Source of the DNA: Eubacterium sp.
GTDB taxonomy: Bacteria > Bacillota > Clostridia > Oscillospirales > Acutalibacteraceae
Assembly: GCA_022511185.1 (NCBI GenBank)
Contig: JAFLSA010000003.1
Coordinates: 1-52,784 of the forward strand
Reading direction: 5' to 3'
Length of the DNA: 52,784 nt
Translations under genes and position numbers: made by a program
Notes under the pieces: generated by a model
What the model saw: only the letters and a program-made list of their open reading frames with translations
Database searches by the model: none
Told to the model about the DNA's origin: nothing
Shown: piece after piece, positions 28,753 to 38,853 of the stretch
How the letters are laid out: every line of letters starts with the position of its first letter
How positions within the stretch are numbered: the first letter of the stretch is position 1

Positions 28753-29841
28753 TTAATTCTCCTGACAAAGAGATTTCATATATTCTCTTGACTGTTCTAT
28801 AAACTCGCTCATATTTTTATATGCGGTTATAGTATCTATATAGTAATTATCTAAATTATAATTTTCATCATTCAGTTTTAAAAAATGATCAGGATATCCG
28901 CAAAGCTCAAGGAGCTGACAAAGTCTTTCGTTTCTTCTTGAGTGCTCAAGGACAACCAGCTTTTTTTTGAAAATAGCTGAAAATGCAGCACCGTGGAAGG
29001 AATTTGTTAAAACAATATCAGCATTTTTTATGTATCCTATAAATTCTTTCGGACCCAGACCGCCTAATGTTTTGTCGGCAATACTTGCACTTGAAATGCC
29101 GCCTCCGTTAATGCAGTAAACCTTTTTATTTGTATGGTGCTTTATATTTTTTATTGCATTTATCAAGGCATCATTCCATTCCATAGAATAAACTAACACA
29201 TATTTTTTTTCTTTAGGCGTAACGGCTACTTTACTCCACTCATTTTCTTTGAGCAAAAATACGGGGTCACATACTAATTGGCAATTGACATTTTCATTTT
29301 CACTCAGATAATTTTTAAGACTGTTTTCTCTTACCGACAGCATTTCAAAATTATTGACATATTTATGTATCATTTCGCAGTCGAGTTCAGTTAGCTTTTC
29401 TCTGCCTGTACTTAAGGCGTAGCCTGCTTTTTTTGCATTTGTTTTAAAGTCAAGGAAATAAGGCCTTGGAGAAGGGTTCACATCAGTATTCCATATCTGA
29501 TCACTTCCGGCGATTACAACGTCATAATTTTCCTTTAGCTCAGTAATATCTCCGTGATATATTTGTTCTGAGATATTTAAAAATTCATTCTTGAAATCAC
29601 TTAATTTTTGTCTTTTCTTTTTTCCCTGATACTTTTTTATCGGATGCATCAAATTTGAAATTTTATTTAATAATAATTGTGATTTGGAAAAATTATTGCT
29701 TTTTGTAATTCTTTCAACAGGGAAATGGTTAATAAAGCTTACGTCAATTCCCATATTGCTGATGAATTTTTGTGATGCATATGCCTGTAAAACTGCGCCG
29801 TAATTCAATGCATGTACAAATGTTAATATTCCTATTTTCAA
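28753..29841 (-). CDS. Polysaccharide pyruvyl transferase family protein, copy A
   Basis: ALNYGAVLQAYA, VIAGSDQIWNTDVNP, ADIVLTNSFHGAAFSAIF. Confidence 0.92.
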   Translation of the reverse strand: MKIGILTFVHALNYGAVLQAYASQKFISNMGIDVSFINHFPVERITKSNNFSKSQLLLNKISNLMHPIKKYQGKKKRQKLSDFKNEFLNISEQIYHGDITELKENYDVVIAGSDQIWNTDVNPSPRPYFLDFKTNAKKAGYALSTGREKLTELDCEMIHKYVNNFEMLSVRENSLKNYLSENENVNCQLVCDPVFLLKENEWSKVAVTPKEKKYVLVYSMEWNDALINAIKNIKHHTNKKVYCINGGGISSASIADKTLGGLGPKEFIGYIKNADIVLTNSFHGAAFSAIFKKKLVVLEHSRRNERLCQLLELCGYPDHFLKLNDENYNLDNYYIDTITAYKNMSEFIEQSREYMKSLCQEN

Positions 29842-29863
29842 ATCAATTACCTCATTAAAATTA

Positions 29864-30970
29864 TTAATCTGAGTAAATCCTTCTGTATTGCTCTTTTATA
29901 TTTTGGATATCGTAGCTGCTCATATCAACAAACTGTTTTTTCAGACCGTTTTTATTTATATCATCACAAATAAATTCCGCCCATTTTTTTGCTCCTAAGG
30001 AAAGCTCTAAGGTCTTGCAGAGTCCTAAATCTGCTTCAGGCTGAATAACCTCAGATGTGTAACATCTGAGTCCCATTGCCTGTGCTTCAATAAGACTTAT
30101 ACCAAGGCCTTCAAAGGTTGAGGGGAAAATCATTGCATCGCTTTGAGATAAAATCAGGGGGATATCCGTATCGCTTGGCAGCATTGCGACTTTATCAGTA
30201 AGCTTTAATTCATCTATTCTGTTTTTTACTTTGTCAGTCCACAGCCCAAATCCAACTAAAGTAAGTGATGCGTTTTCAATATCTTTAATTAATTCATTAA
30301 ATACGTCAAGGAGAAACAATTGGTTTTTTTGATATCCATATCTGCCGATATGTACAAATTTTATGCAGTCACTTTCATTTTTGTTATTAAACTTATGAGG
30401 ATCAAATTTTTGTAAATCTATAGCGTTATTTACTACTTCTACTAAACTATTCTTTCCAAATAAATATTCACCCGCACCTTTGGAGCAGGCAATTTTATTT
30501 GTGGCATATTTTACGAGCTGTTTTTGCTTTATTTTGTCAAAAATGTTATGGAAAGGATTTTTGTACTTTATTATAGATTTTACGTTGTGAGAATGAGCTA
30601 TACGAATTTTTATATTATGACGTGCAGCAGCTTTTAAAAAAGGAGCGGCGTTAAAATAGTTGTGGCAATGAATACACGCATAATCATTATGTTTGGCTAA
30701 AAAATCTTTTATTTGTTTATATAAATGTAAGTACTCAAAAAAACCTAAAAACAACTTTCCAATCGGATTTTTAGCATCATATTTTTTAAAATGATATATA
30801 TTGCCGCCGTACTTTAAAAATTCATCGGTATAAAACTGCTTACCGTCACTGAAGGAAATTATATCAAAATCATAATCATCATTCAGATTTTTTACAATTG
30901 ACATAATAACAGCCTGTATACCGCCCTTTTCAAGACCGTCACAACAGACTAAAAGTACTTTCGGTTTCAT
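29864..30970 (-). CDS. Glycosyltransferase family 4-type
   Basis: GGIQAVIMSIVKNL, KFVHIGRYGYQKNQLFLLDVF, PSTFEGLGISLIEAQAMGL. Confidence 0.92.
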   Translation of the reverse strand: MKPKVLLVCCDGLEKGGIQAVIMSIVKNLNDDYDFDIISFSDGKQFYTDEFLKYGGNIYHFKKYDAKNPIGKLFLGFFEYLHLYKQIKDFLAKHNDYACIHCHNYFNAAPFLKAAARHNIKIRIAHSHNVKSIIKYKNPFHNIFDKIKQKQLVKYATNKIACSKGAGEYLFGKNSLVEVVNNAIDLQKFDPHKFNNKNESDCIKFVHIGRYGYQKNQLFLLDVFNELIKDIENASLTLVGFGLWTDKVKNRIDELKLTDKVAMLPSDTDIPLILSQSDAMIFPSTFEGLGISLIEAQAMGLRCYTSEVIQPEADLGLCKTLELSLGAKKWAEFICDDINKNGLKKQFVDMSSYDIQNIKEQYRRIYSD

Positions 30971-30979
30971 AGAATTTCC

Positions 30980-32086
30980 TCACTGTTTTTTACTTATCCA
31001 TCTTAGAATTTCAGCAGTATTTTCGCCGAAGGCGCCTTTTCCGTTAGCAATTTGAACTGCACGAACAGACTGCGCCTGTATGTTTAATTCAACTATAACA
31101 ATAGTGTTATTCTCATCAACAGTGACATCCCACGAAATCATACCTACTTGCGGGATACGCTTATGAAGCTTTTTAACTGCATTTATCATTTCAGGCACTT
31201 GCTGTATGTTATATCCGTCAAATTTTATTTTTGAATCGGGATGCTCATCATATCTGTCACCACGCTCTGTGAAAGCACATTTTTTTAAAGTACCGTCATC
31301 ATCAACACCGATGAATAAACTGCCCTGATGCACATTGTCCAAGCTGCTTTTTCCTTGTGCTATCCTGAAAAGCACCGGGAAATGAAATATCTTGTTTTTC
31401 CAGATATAAGTTACAATTCTAAATGTATTTATGCTCTGTGGATGTAAATCTCTGATGCTTTTGCAATTTATTAAAAGCTCCTGAACATTGTAGTGTTTGC
31501 CTTGATTATTTAATATTTCCTTAACGGATTTACCGCTCTTTTGGTCAATACCGTCTTTTAAGTCAAGCACAGCACAGCCTTTGCCGGAATTACTTTCGGT
31601 TGTCGGCTTTAGGAAAACCTTTCCTATATTGAACAATACTTTTTCAGCCTGTTCATAGTCAATGAACTCCATTTCGCTGTTTCTGAGAACCCCGTTTTCG
31701 CATGAGATAATAATATTTGCTGTCCTTACATTATCAACTCCGCCAATTAAAACAGGTAAAAGATTTTTATTAGTGAAAACTTTTGCATATTCTGTGGGTA
31801 CAAATTTTCTCTGAATTTCAGGGATGAAAAGAAGCTCGGGAATATAGTTTTCATCAAAGCACCCTGAAAATGATGAATAGTATTGATGCCAGTCATACGG
31901 AACTTTTTTTCCATAATTATCAAGAAATAATTTATCAATTTTATCCTTTTGCTCTTTTGACAAAGTAAAATCGGAGGCTATTTTCTTGCGTATCGGATTG
32001 GATATTTTCTTTTTTTCAACTTTAACTGCAAGGTGGTGTGAATATGACCTGTCAATATAACCCAGCAAATTATGAACTCTTCCCAT
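30980..32086 (-). CDS. Sugar-transfer-associated ATP-grasp protein
   Basis: FLKPTTESNSGKGCAVLDL, NTFRIVTYIW, VGMISWDVTVDENNTIVIVELN. Confidence 0.85.
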   Translation of the reverse strand: MGRVHNLLGYIDRSYSHHLAVKVEKKKISNPIRKKIASDFTLSKEQKDKIDKLFLDNYGKKVPYDWHQYYSSFSGCFDENYIPELLFIPEIQRKFVPTEYAKVFTNKNLLPVLIGGVDNVRTANIIISCENGVLRNSEMEFIDYEQAEKVLFNIGKVFLKPTTESNSGKGCAVLDLKDGIDQKSGKSVKEILNNQGKHYNVQELLINCKSIRDLHPQSINTFRIVTYIWKNKIFHFPVLFRIAQGKSSLDNVHQGSLFIGVDDDGTLKKCAFTERGDRYDEHPDSKIKFDGYNIQQVPEMINAVKKLHKRIPQVGMISWDVTVDENNTIVIVELNIQAQSVRAVQIANGKGAFGENTAEILRWISKKQ

Positions 32087-32088
32087 AT

Positions 32089-33384
32089 TTATGAGCCTTT
32101 CTGAGTGTTAAGTGTCTTTTTTGTTTTATTTTGAAGCTTCTTTGCCTCAAAAGAGAAAAATTGAATTAATAAAAATACAATGAAATAATTATATAAACTC
32201 GGATGGTGCAACCAAGGAATTCTTGCATAATCGAGAATTATCATAGAAGTCAGCAAAAAGAAAAGTATTTTAACAAGAGGATGATAATCGCGGTATTTGA
32301 ATCCTTTAATGAGAACATAAAAAGTAGGAACATACCAGACAATTAAACCAGCGATTCCAAGATTTGCCATAAGCTCTGAAAAATTGCAGTGGCTGTAAAC
32401 TGCTTTGATATAATATCCATTATATATCGGGTTATCTCTTAAATAGCATACAAATCCGTCAAGTCCCCAACCAAGAAGCGGTCTTTGCTTGAACATTTCA
32501 AACGCAATTTCTTTGTAGTATTCACGTCCCTGCGTACTGGTATCTGCTACTGCTTTTCCTGAAAGGGTTGTGATCAATCCTCCAAATCTTACCCAGACAT
32601 TTTCATACAGTATGGGAACATTTCTCATAATTAAAAGTACTATTGCACCGGTAAAAATAAAAACAATAGCCTTTGTCATCATTTTATATAGGTTTTTATC
32701 AACAATGACTATAAGGACAAACAATATTAATAGTTGTATCATTCCGCCTCTCGAGCCTGTTAAAACGGTAAGAACAACAAAAAATCCGGACAAGTATTCT
32801 CCGTATTTAAAATCTGTATATCGTTTTAAATATAAAGACGCGACAGACATAGCGGCAGCTATACCGCCTATGCCGTTACGCTGTTGGCCGATAACCTGAC
32901 CGAAGCCTCCTTCACCTGCCTGAAAATACTGTGAGGGAGACGTAGTAATTAATGCGGCAACACCCATTATGACAGAAGCATACGCAAAGGACTGGAGAAG
33001 AGATAACGCTTTTTCAGTTGAGTCGACATATATAAATATTACAAGTCCTAAAGCGAAGCCTCTGAACACCCCAAGCATAGTCCTGGAACCGCTTATATAG
33101 CTATATGCCCAGAATTTTGTAGACAAGTAAAAGAGCAATGCAAGCATACCAAGCCATAAGATGAGAAGAATTACATTTTTTATTTGATTTATTTTAAACG
33201 TAATTCTGTAATCAATTATTTTTTTTATAACCACATACCCGATTATAAAAAGCTGGATACCAAGCTGAATCCACGTATTCATATATAAACAAAATATTAC
33301 AGCAAAATAAATAAAAAACGCCCAATCAGGCTTTACGTTTTTATATTTATTAAGCGGTATAGTTGTCAAAATATTTTCAGCCAT
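32089..33384 (-). CDS. O-antigen ligase/polymerase (Wzy-like)
   Basis: Multi-TM; LTGSRGGMIQLLILFVLIVIV, QRPLLGWGLDGF, SHCNFSELMANLGI. Confidence 0.9.
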   Translation of the reverse strand: MAENILTTIPLNKYKNVKPDWAFFIYFAVIFCLYMNTWIQLGIQLFIIGYVVIKKIIDYRITFKINQIKNVILLILWLGMLALLFYLSTKFWAYSYISGSRTMLGVFRGFALGLVIFIYVDSTEKALSLLQSFAYASVIMGVAALITTSPSQYFQAGEGGFGQVIGQQRNGIGGIAAAMSVASLYLKRYTDFKYGEYLSGFFVVLTVLTGSRGGMIQLLILFVLIVIVDKNLYKMMTKAIVFIFTGAIVLLIMRNVPILYENVWVRFGGLITTLSGKAVADTSTQGREYYKEIAFEMFKQRPLLGWGLDGFVCYLRDNPIYNGYYIKAVYSHCNFSELMANLGIAGLIVWYVPTFYVLIKGFKYRDYHPLVKILFFLLTSMIILDYARIPWLHHPSLYNYFIVFLLIQFFSFEAKKLQNKTKKTLNTQKGS

Positions 33385-33406
33385 TTGATACTCCTCTGAA
33401 TTAAAG

Positions 33407-34297
33407 CTATTTGTCTGTCGGTAATTTTATCCAGTCGCCAAAAATTTTATCATATTTATCGGGATGAAATTTTGAAAAACCGCTGTTAGAGAAAAATGTA
33501 AGCTCTCCAAAATAGACTTTACCGTTAACATCATAAAAATCGACCCGTATGTGCGCAAAGCCTTGTGATAAAACCTTTGCAAGTCTGACCATCTCATCAT
33601 ACCCCTGGGGCTTTTTTATTTCTTTTCCCGAATTATTACTGCCTCTTGCAAAAGGTAATCTGTTAAAGTTGATATCAAAAAAATCAGACCTTTTACTAAC
33701 TGTTCTGTCTGTTACTATCTGAACAGCTTTTGGTTCTCCGTCAAAGCAGAAAAATTTATAATCCTTAAGCTGTGTGCCTGATTCATCAACCATATATTTT
33801 TCAGCAATTATGCGGTGAGGGACATTCTTATACGGCCATTCACGCTGAATATAATAATATTCCCTTTTGTAAAAATGCTGTAAGGTTTTTTTTGCTTCTT
33901 CAATATCAAGTGTAGATTTATCATTACATATAACAAGTCCGCCGGAATCGTGCGTGCATTTAAGCACAAACTGATTAGGCAGCTTGTCAAAATCTATATC
34001 TTCAACCCTATCCCAAACGCCGATTAAAGGGATCAGATATTCTTCTCCGATTTTCTCCTTAATATGCTCTCTGACGGCGTATTTGTCGACAAGCCGGGTA
34101 TATTCAGGCTTTCTGTCATACAGCTTCAACCACTGAAGCTTTTCGTTAAATGTCTGAGGATTTTTTAAATTAAGCTTTTTTCCCATATGACATTTGTAAC
34201 ATAGCCTTACGTAAAGCTCGTCCGGCATCCAGTCAAAAAAATTCCTTCTTGCGAAGAACATAAAAACGCGTCTAAAAAATTTCATAATAGTTCCCAC
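33407..34297 (-). CDS. TupA-like ATP-grasp / ATP-grasp-fold glycosyltransferase
   Basis: TFNEKLQWLKLYDRKPEYTRLVDKYAVREHIKEKIGEEYLIPLIGVW, FVLKCTHDSGGLVIC, DYKFFCFDGEPK, RVDFYDVNGKVYFGELTFF; GTG start, internal ATG at 34285 also possible. Confidence 0.88.
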   Translation of the reverse strand: MGTIMKFFRRVFMFFARRNFFDWMPDELYVRLCYKCHMGKKLNLKNPQTFNEKLQWLKLYDRKPEYTRLVDKYAVREHIKEKIGEEYLIPLIGVWDRVEDIDFDKLPNQFVLKCTHDSGGLVICNDKSTLDIEEAKKTLQHFYKREYYYIQREWPYKNVPHRIIAEKYMVDESGTQLKDYKFFCFDGEPKAVQIVTDRTVSKRSDFFDINFNRLPFARGSNNSGKEIKKPQGYDEMVRLAKVLSQGFAHIRVDFYDVNGKVYFGELTFFSNSGFSKFHPDKYDKIFGDWIKLPTDK

Positions 34298-35472
34298 TAA
34301 TCTCTATAAAATAAATCTCTCGTGTAAACCTTATCCTTAACGTCCTCAATTTCACTGCCAAAGCGGTTTACAACTATAACGTCGGATATTTTCTTAAATT
34401 CCTCCAAATCTCTGATAACACGGCTGTTAAAGAATGTATCATCTTTGAGTGTCGGCTCATAGACCGCAACCTCAATTCCCTTTGCTTTGATACGCTTCAT
34501 AACACCCTGAATTGAGGATTGACGGAAATTGTCCGAATTTGCTTTCATCGTAAGGCGGTAAATGCCAACGATTTTCGGATTTTTCTCAATTATCCTGTCT
34601 GCAATGAAATCCTTTCTAGTGACGTTTGCATCAACGATTGCGCCAATAAGATTGCTTGGCACGTCGGCAAAATTTGCTCTGAGCTGCTTTGTATCCTTCG
34701 GCAGACAGTAGCCCCCGTAGCCAAAGCTCGGGTTATTGTAATGGTCACCGATTCGAGGGTCAAGGCAAACTCCTTTAATAATCTGCCTTGTATCAAGCCC
34801 TCTTACCTCAGCGTAAGTGTCAAGCTCGTTAAAGTATGCAACACGCAATGCAAGATATGTGTTTGCAAATAGCTTAACTGCCTCAGCCTCAGTCGGATTT
34901 GTAAATAAAACGGGGATGTCTGTTTTAATCGCATTATCCTTAAGGAGATTTGCAAAGGTGTGAGCATATTCTGACATATTTTCATATGCTCCGACAATAA
35001 TCCTTGACGGATAAAGATTGTCATATAAAGCCTGTCCCTCACGCAAAAATTCAGGCGAGAACATAATTTTGTCATAGTTATATTTATCAATTATGCTCTG
35101 TGTATAGCCTACGGGGACAGTTGATTTTATAACTATAACCGCATCGGGATTAACCCTCATAACAAGCTCAATTACAGCCTCAACTGATGAGGTGTCAAAG
35201 AAATTCAGCTTTGGGTCATAGTTTGTAGGTGTTGCAATTATTACAAACTGGGCGTCCTTATATGCCTTTTCGGCATCTGTAGTTGCGGTAAGATTCAGCT
35301 TTTTATTTTTTAGATAATTATTAATTTCATCGTCAACAATAGGGGATATGCCTTTGTTTATCATTTCAACTTTTTCTTCTACGATGTCAACAGCCGTGAC
35401 CTCGTTACTTTGCGCGAGCAAAATTGAAATTGAAAGTCCGACGTATCCCGTGCCGGCAACTGCTATTTTCAT
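34297..35472 (-). CDS. ugd: UDP-glucose 6-dehydrogenase
   Basis: [62 protein letters not shown]. Confidence 0.95.
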   Translation of the reverse strand: MKIAVAGTGYVGLSISILLAQSNEVTAVDIVEEKVEMINKGISPIVDDEINNYLKNKKLNLTATTDAEKAYKDAQFVIIATPTNYDPKLNFFDTSSVEAVIELVMRVNPDAVIVIKSTVPVGYTQSIIDKYNYDKIMFSPEFLREGQALYDNLYPSRIIVGAYENMSEYAHTFANLLKDNAIKTDIPVLFTNPTEAEAVKLFANTYLALRVAYFNELDTYAEVRGLDTRQIIKGVCLDPRIGDHYNNPSFGYGGYCLPKDTKQLRANFADVPSNLIGAIVDANVTRKDFIADRIIEKNPKIVGIYRLTMKANSDNFRQSSIQGVMKRIKAKGIEVAVYEPTLKDDTFFNSRVIRDLEEFKKISDVIVVNRFGSEIEDVKDKVYTRDLFYRD

Positions 35473-36497
35473 TATTCACGGCCTCCTTCAATATAAAAAG
35501 ACCTGTACCATTTTGCAAATTCGCCAAGCCCCTTTTCTATCGGGGTACTTGGTTTAAAATCAAAGTCCTTTATAAGATCGGACACGTCGGCATACGTCTG
35601 ATAAACGTCACCCGGCTGCATAGGTAAAAATTCCTTTTTAGCAGGCTGGGAAATAATGCCCTCTTTCATAAGTGCCTTTTCAAGTGTCTCAATATAAGTC
35701 ATAAGATCTTCAGGCTCATTGTTGCCGATATTGTAAACCTTAGCAGGATCATCACCCTGAGGAGGATTGCACAGCATATTTTCAATGCCTTGAACAATAT
35801 CGTCAATATAGGTGAAATCCCTTTTCATATCACCGTTATTGAATATCTGAATTGTTTCACCCTTAATCATTTTGTTTGTGAAACCGAAATATGCCATATC
35901 AGGTCTGCCGAAAGGGCCGTAAACAGTAAAGAAGCGCAGACCTGTTGTTGGGATATTGTAAAGATGAGAGTATGTAAAAGCCATAAGCTCATTTGATTTT
36001 TTAGTTGCAGCGTAAAGGCTGATTGGGTGCGAAACGTCATCTTTTACGGAGAAGGGTGTTTTTTCCTGCATACCGTAAACTGAGGAAGAGGAGGCATAAA
36101 GCAGATGTTCAACAGGATTATGCCGGCACGCCTCAAGTATGTTGAAAAAGCCGATGATGTTAGAATCAATATACGCATCAGGGTTTGTTATCGAATATCT
36201 CACACCTGCCTGTGCCGCGAGATTTACAACGATGTCAGGCTTATGCTCTTTGAAAATATCAAATACAAGTTCTTTGTCGGAGATACTGCCCCTGATGAAC
36301 GTGAACTTATCGAATTCATTTAAAATATCAAGGCGAGCTTCCTTGAGCTTAACGTCGTAGTAATCGTTCATATTGTCAATACCGACAATCTCTGCTCCCT
36401 GCTCAAGCAGCTTTTTTGACAGGTGAAAGCCGATAAATCCGGCAGCGCCGGTAATTATGTACTTTTTTTCAGGGTTCATTTTTTTGAACTTATACAT
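35472..36497 (-). CDS. NAD-dependent epimerase, UDP-glucuronate 4-epimerase-like
   Basis: [59 protein letters not shown]. Confidence 0.87.
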   Translation of the reverse strand: MYKFKKMNPEKKYIITGAAGFIGFHLSKKLLEQGAEIVGIDNMNDYYDVKLKEARLDILNEFDKFTFIRGSISDKELVFDIFKEHKPDIVVNLAAQAGVRYSITNPDAYIDSNIIGFFNILEACRHNPVEHLLYASSSSVYGMQEKTPFSVKDDVSHPISLYAATKKSNELMAFTYSHLYNIPTTGLRFFTVYGPFGRPDMAYFGFTNKMIKGETIQIFNNGDMKRDFTYIDDIVQGIENMLCNPPQGDDPAKVYNIGNNEPEDLMTYIETLEKALMKEGIISQPAKKEFLPMQPGDVYQTYADVSDLIKDFDFKPSTPIEKGLGEFAKWYRSFYIEGGRE

Positions 36498-36512
36498 TTT
36501 TCTACCTCTATG

Positions 36513-37595
36513 TTATTCAAGTATGCCGTCAAATACACTTTTCCATTTTTTGCAGATATTGTCTGTTGAAAGCTCATCACGAATCTGAGATGCTTTCATA
36601 CCCATTTCACTTGCTTTTTCGGGATTTTCTGCCATATAACACATAGCCTTTGTCATTTCGAGGGCATCGCCTACTGGGGTGAGTATGCCGTTTTCATAGC
36701 TTTTTATATATGCTCTTGCACCACCCGGTGGGTGGTCGGTTGAAATAACGGGAAGTCCTAACGCAAGTGCCTCAAGCATAGCGTTTGAAAGTCCCTCGAA
36801 ATTTGAGGACATAACGTACATTCCTGCGTCAATAATTCTTTCGTGAACGTTTTTACAAAAGCCGCAAAGCTCTATTTTATCTTCTAAGCCAAGCTTGCTT
36901 ATGTAGCTCTCGATAGATTTTCTTAAACTTCCATCGCCGTATATCTCAAGCTTATAGTCAGGGTGTTTCTTTGAAAACTCAGCAAAAGCATTAATTAAAA
37001 GAACGTAGTTTTTCTGAGGATTAAATCTGCCGACGGCAACCGCCGTCTTTTTCCTTTCAAGTGTATAAGGCTCAGGAAGTCCGTCCTTAAGCGGATTAGC
37101 AATAACTGTACCTTTCTTTTTGATTTTGTTACAGAAATAATCAGCAGCACCTTGTGTTTGAAAAATTATCTTTTTCACGTGGCGATTTTTATAAAGAATA
37201 TTTCTTGCGATATTACCTATTTTAGTTAGTTTTGGCGTAAATGAATTACCGGGATCATTTCTTTCGGAAACCAAAACCTTTGCCCGTGTGCCGATTGAAG
37301 CAAGGATTGTAAAAAGATTCTGGTGAGTAAAAAAGGAAATGAAAAGTGCATCCGGCTCTTTTTTCATAAAGCTTCTGATAAATTTTATCTGAGCCTTCAT
37401 ATCCTTTTGAACAATATTCGTTCTGATATGAAATTTTACTTTGTCGCTCATATCATAAACAATCTCACCGCTTTGCAGCAGAATAAAATTAATTTCATAA
37501 TCTTTTTCAACCAAGTAGTTTGAGAGTATACTCATAACTCTTTCTGCTCCGCCGCCTGTAAGAGTGTTTGTTATAAAATAAACTTTTTTACTCAT
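36513..37595 (-). CDS. Glycosyltransferase family 4
   Basis: GGGAERVMSILSNYL, AVGRFNPQKNYVLLINAFAEF, SSNFEGLSNAMLEALALGLPVIS. Confidence 0.93.
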   Translation of the reverse strand: MSKKVYFITNTLTGGGAERVMSILSNYLVEKDYEINFILLQSGEIVYDMSDKVKFHIRTNIVQKDMKAQIKFIRSFMKKEPDALFISFFTHQNLFTILASIGTRAKVLVSERNDPGNSFTPKLTKIGNIARNILYKNRHVKKIIFQTQGAADYFCNKIKKKGTVIANPLKDGLPEPYTLERKKTAVAVGRFNPQKNYVLLINAFAEFSKKHPDYKLEIYGDGSLRKSIESYISKLGLEDKIELCGFCKNVHERIIDAGMYVMSSNFEGLSNAMLEALALGLPVISTDHPPGGARAYIKSYENGILTPVGDALEMTKAMCYMAENPEKASEMGMKASQIRDELSTDNICKKWKSVFDGILE

Positions 37596-37608
37596 TTTAA
37601 ATCTCTTT

Positions 37609-38832
37609 TTATATCTCTTTCAAAAATTTTTCTTCAAAGGTTTCGCATTTGTGCTGCCAGGTGAAATTGTCACGTATACGTTGATAAGAATTTTTACCAA
37701 GTCTTAATCGAAGTTCGTCATTCTCAATCAGCAGTTTGATTGCATCTGCAAAGGAATTTTTAATTTCATCGAGCGACTGATTAATATCAACCTTAATTCC
37801 GCAGTCTTCATCAATCAGCAAATCTGCGCCGTTTTGATTAAACGTAATAACGGGCAGACCACTACTCATTGCCTCAAAAAGCACTGTACCTGTAGTCTCC
37901 CTTAAACTTGGGAAAACAAAAAAATCGCTGGTGGAATAAAGCCCTTTCATTTCGGTATAGGGTACTCTTCCACAGAATGTAACCCTGTCTTCAATACCAA
38001 GATTATTTGCAAGTCTTTTTAAAGAGCTTTCCTCCGGTCCTCCTCCAACGAGAAAGAGCTTGAAATCCCTGTCACTTTTCACAAGACTTAACGCTTCAAG
38101 CAAAAATCTCAGTCCTTTGCGGTAGATAAATCTGCCTGCCCATAAAATGTTAATGGGTTCATTTTTATCTTTAATACAAAACGAAGGTTCTTTAAGCTTT
38201 GAGCTCATTATGCCGTTTTCTGTAAGCAGTCGGCACTTTGATTTATCCTTGACCAGTGATGACAGATAGGCCAAGGTTTCCTTGTTCGCTGCAAGAATTA
38301 AATCAGCTTTGTTTAGCGCCCGTCTGTAAAAAGGATTGTATTTTGTCGATTTATTGAGAATTTCTCTTATCTTCTCACTCTTTTTATGCTCTTTCATATA
38401 CGGATCAAAAACCCTTGGAGCCACCTGCGCGCCGCCGACAGGACCGAATATAAACTTCGCATTTGCCTTGTGAGCAGTACCTACAACTCTGAAATCACCG
38501 AGTGTGACGTGTTGAACATAATCAAAGTGATATTTTTTATGAAGTTTTCTGATAGTATGCTTAACGCTTAACTGCCACATTATGTAATATGGGAAATACA
38601 GCTTTCCCGTTTTACCGTATATATTTAAAAAGCTTGGTATATCGTGATAAAAAACATTTATATTTTCAATATGGTTTTCGGCCATAAATTTTTCTATATC
38701 AGGTTTAGCTTCTTTTCTCGTGACAAGAAAGGTTTCGTTATAGTCACGCATTGCATACGGCCACGCCCATCCGCATTGTGCCTCAGAACCGGAATATGGA
38801 AAAGCAGTAAAGGCAGAGTAAAGTATTTTCAT
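37609..38832 (-). CDS. Glycosyltransferase family 4
   Basis: ILWAGRFIYRKGLRFLLEAL, FPSLRETTGTVLFEAMSSGLPVI. Confidence 0.93.
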   Translation of the reverse strand: MKILYSAFTAFPYSGSEAQCGWAWPYAMRDYNETFLVTRKEAKPDIEKFMAENHIENINVFYHDIPSFLNIYGKTGKLYFPYYIMWQLSVKHTIRKLHKKYHFDYVQHVTLGDFRVVGTAHKANAKFIFGPVGGAQVAPRVFDPYMKEHKKSEKIREILNKSTKYNPFYRRALNKADLILAANKETLAYLSSLVKDKSKCRLLTENGIMSSKLKEPSFCIKDKNEPINILWAGRFIYRKGLRFLLEALSLVKSDRDFKLFLVGGGPEESSLKRLANNLGIEDRVTFCGRVPYTEMKGLYSTSDFFVFPSLRETTGTVLFEAMSSGLPVITFNQNGADLLIDEDCGIKVDINQSLDEIKNSFADAIKLLIENDELRLRLGKNSYQRIRDNFTWQHKCETFEEKFLKEI

Positions 38833-38853
38833 AATAAATGTTAAATCCTATTA

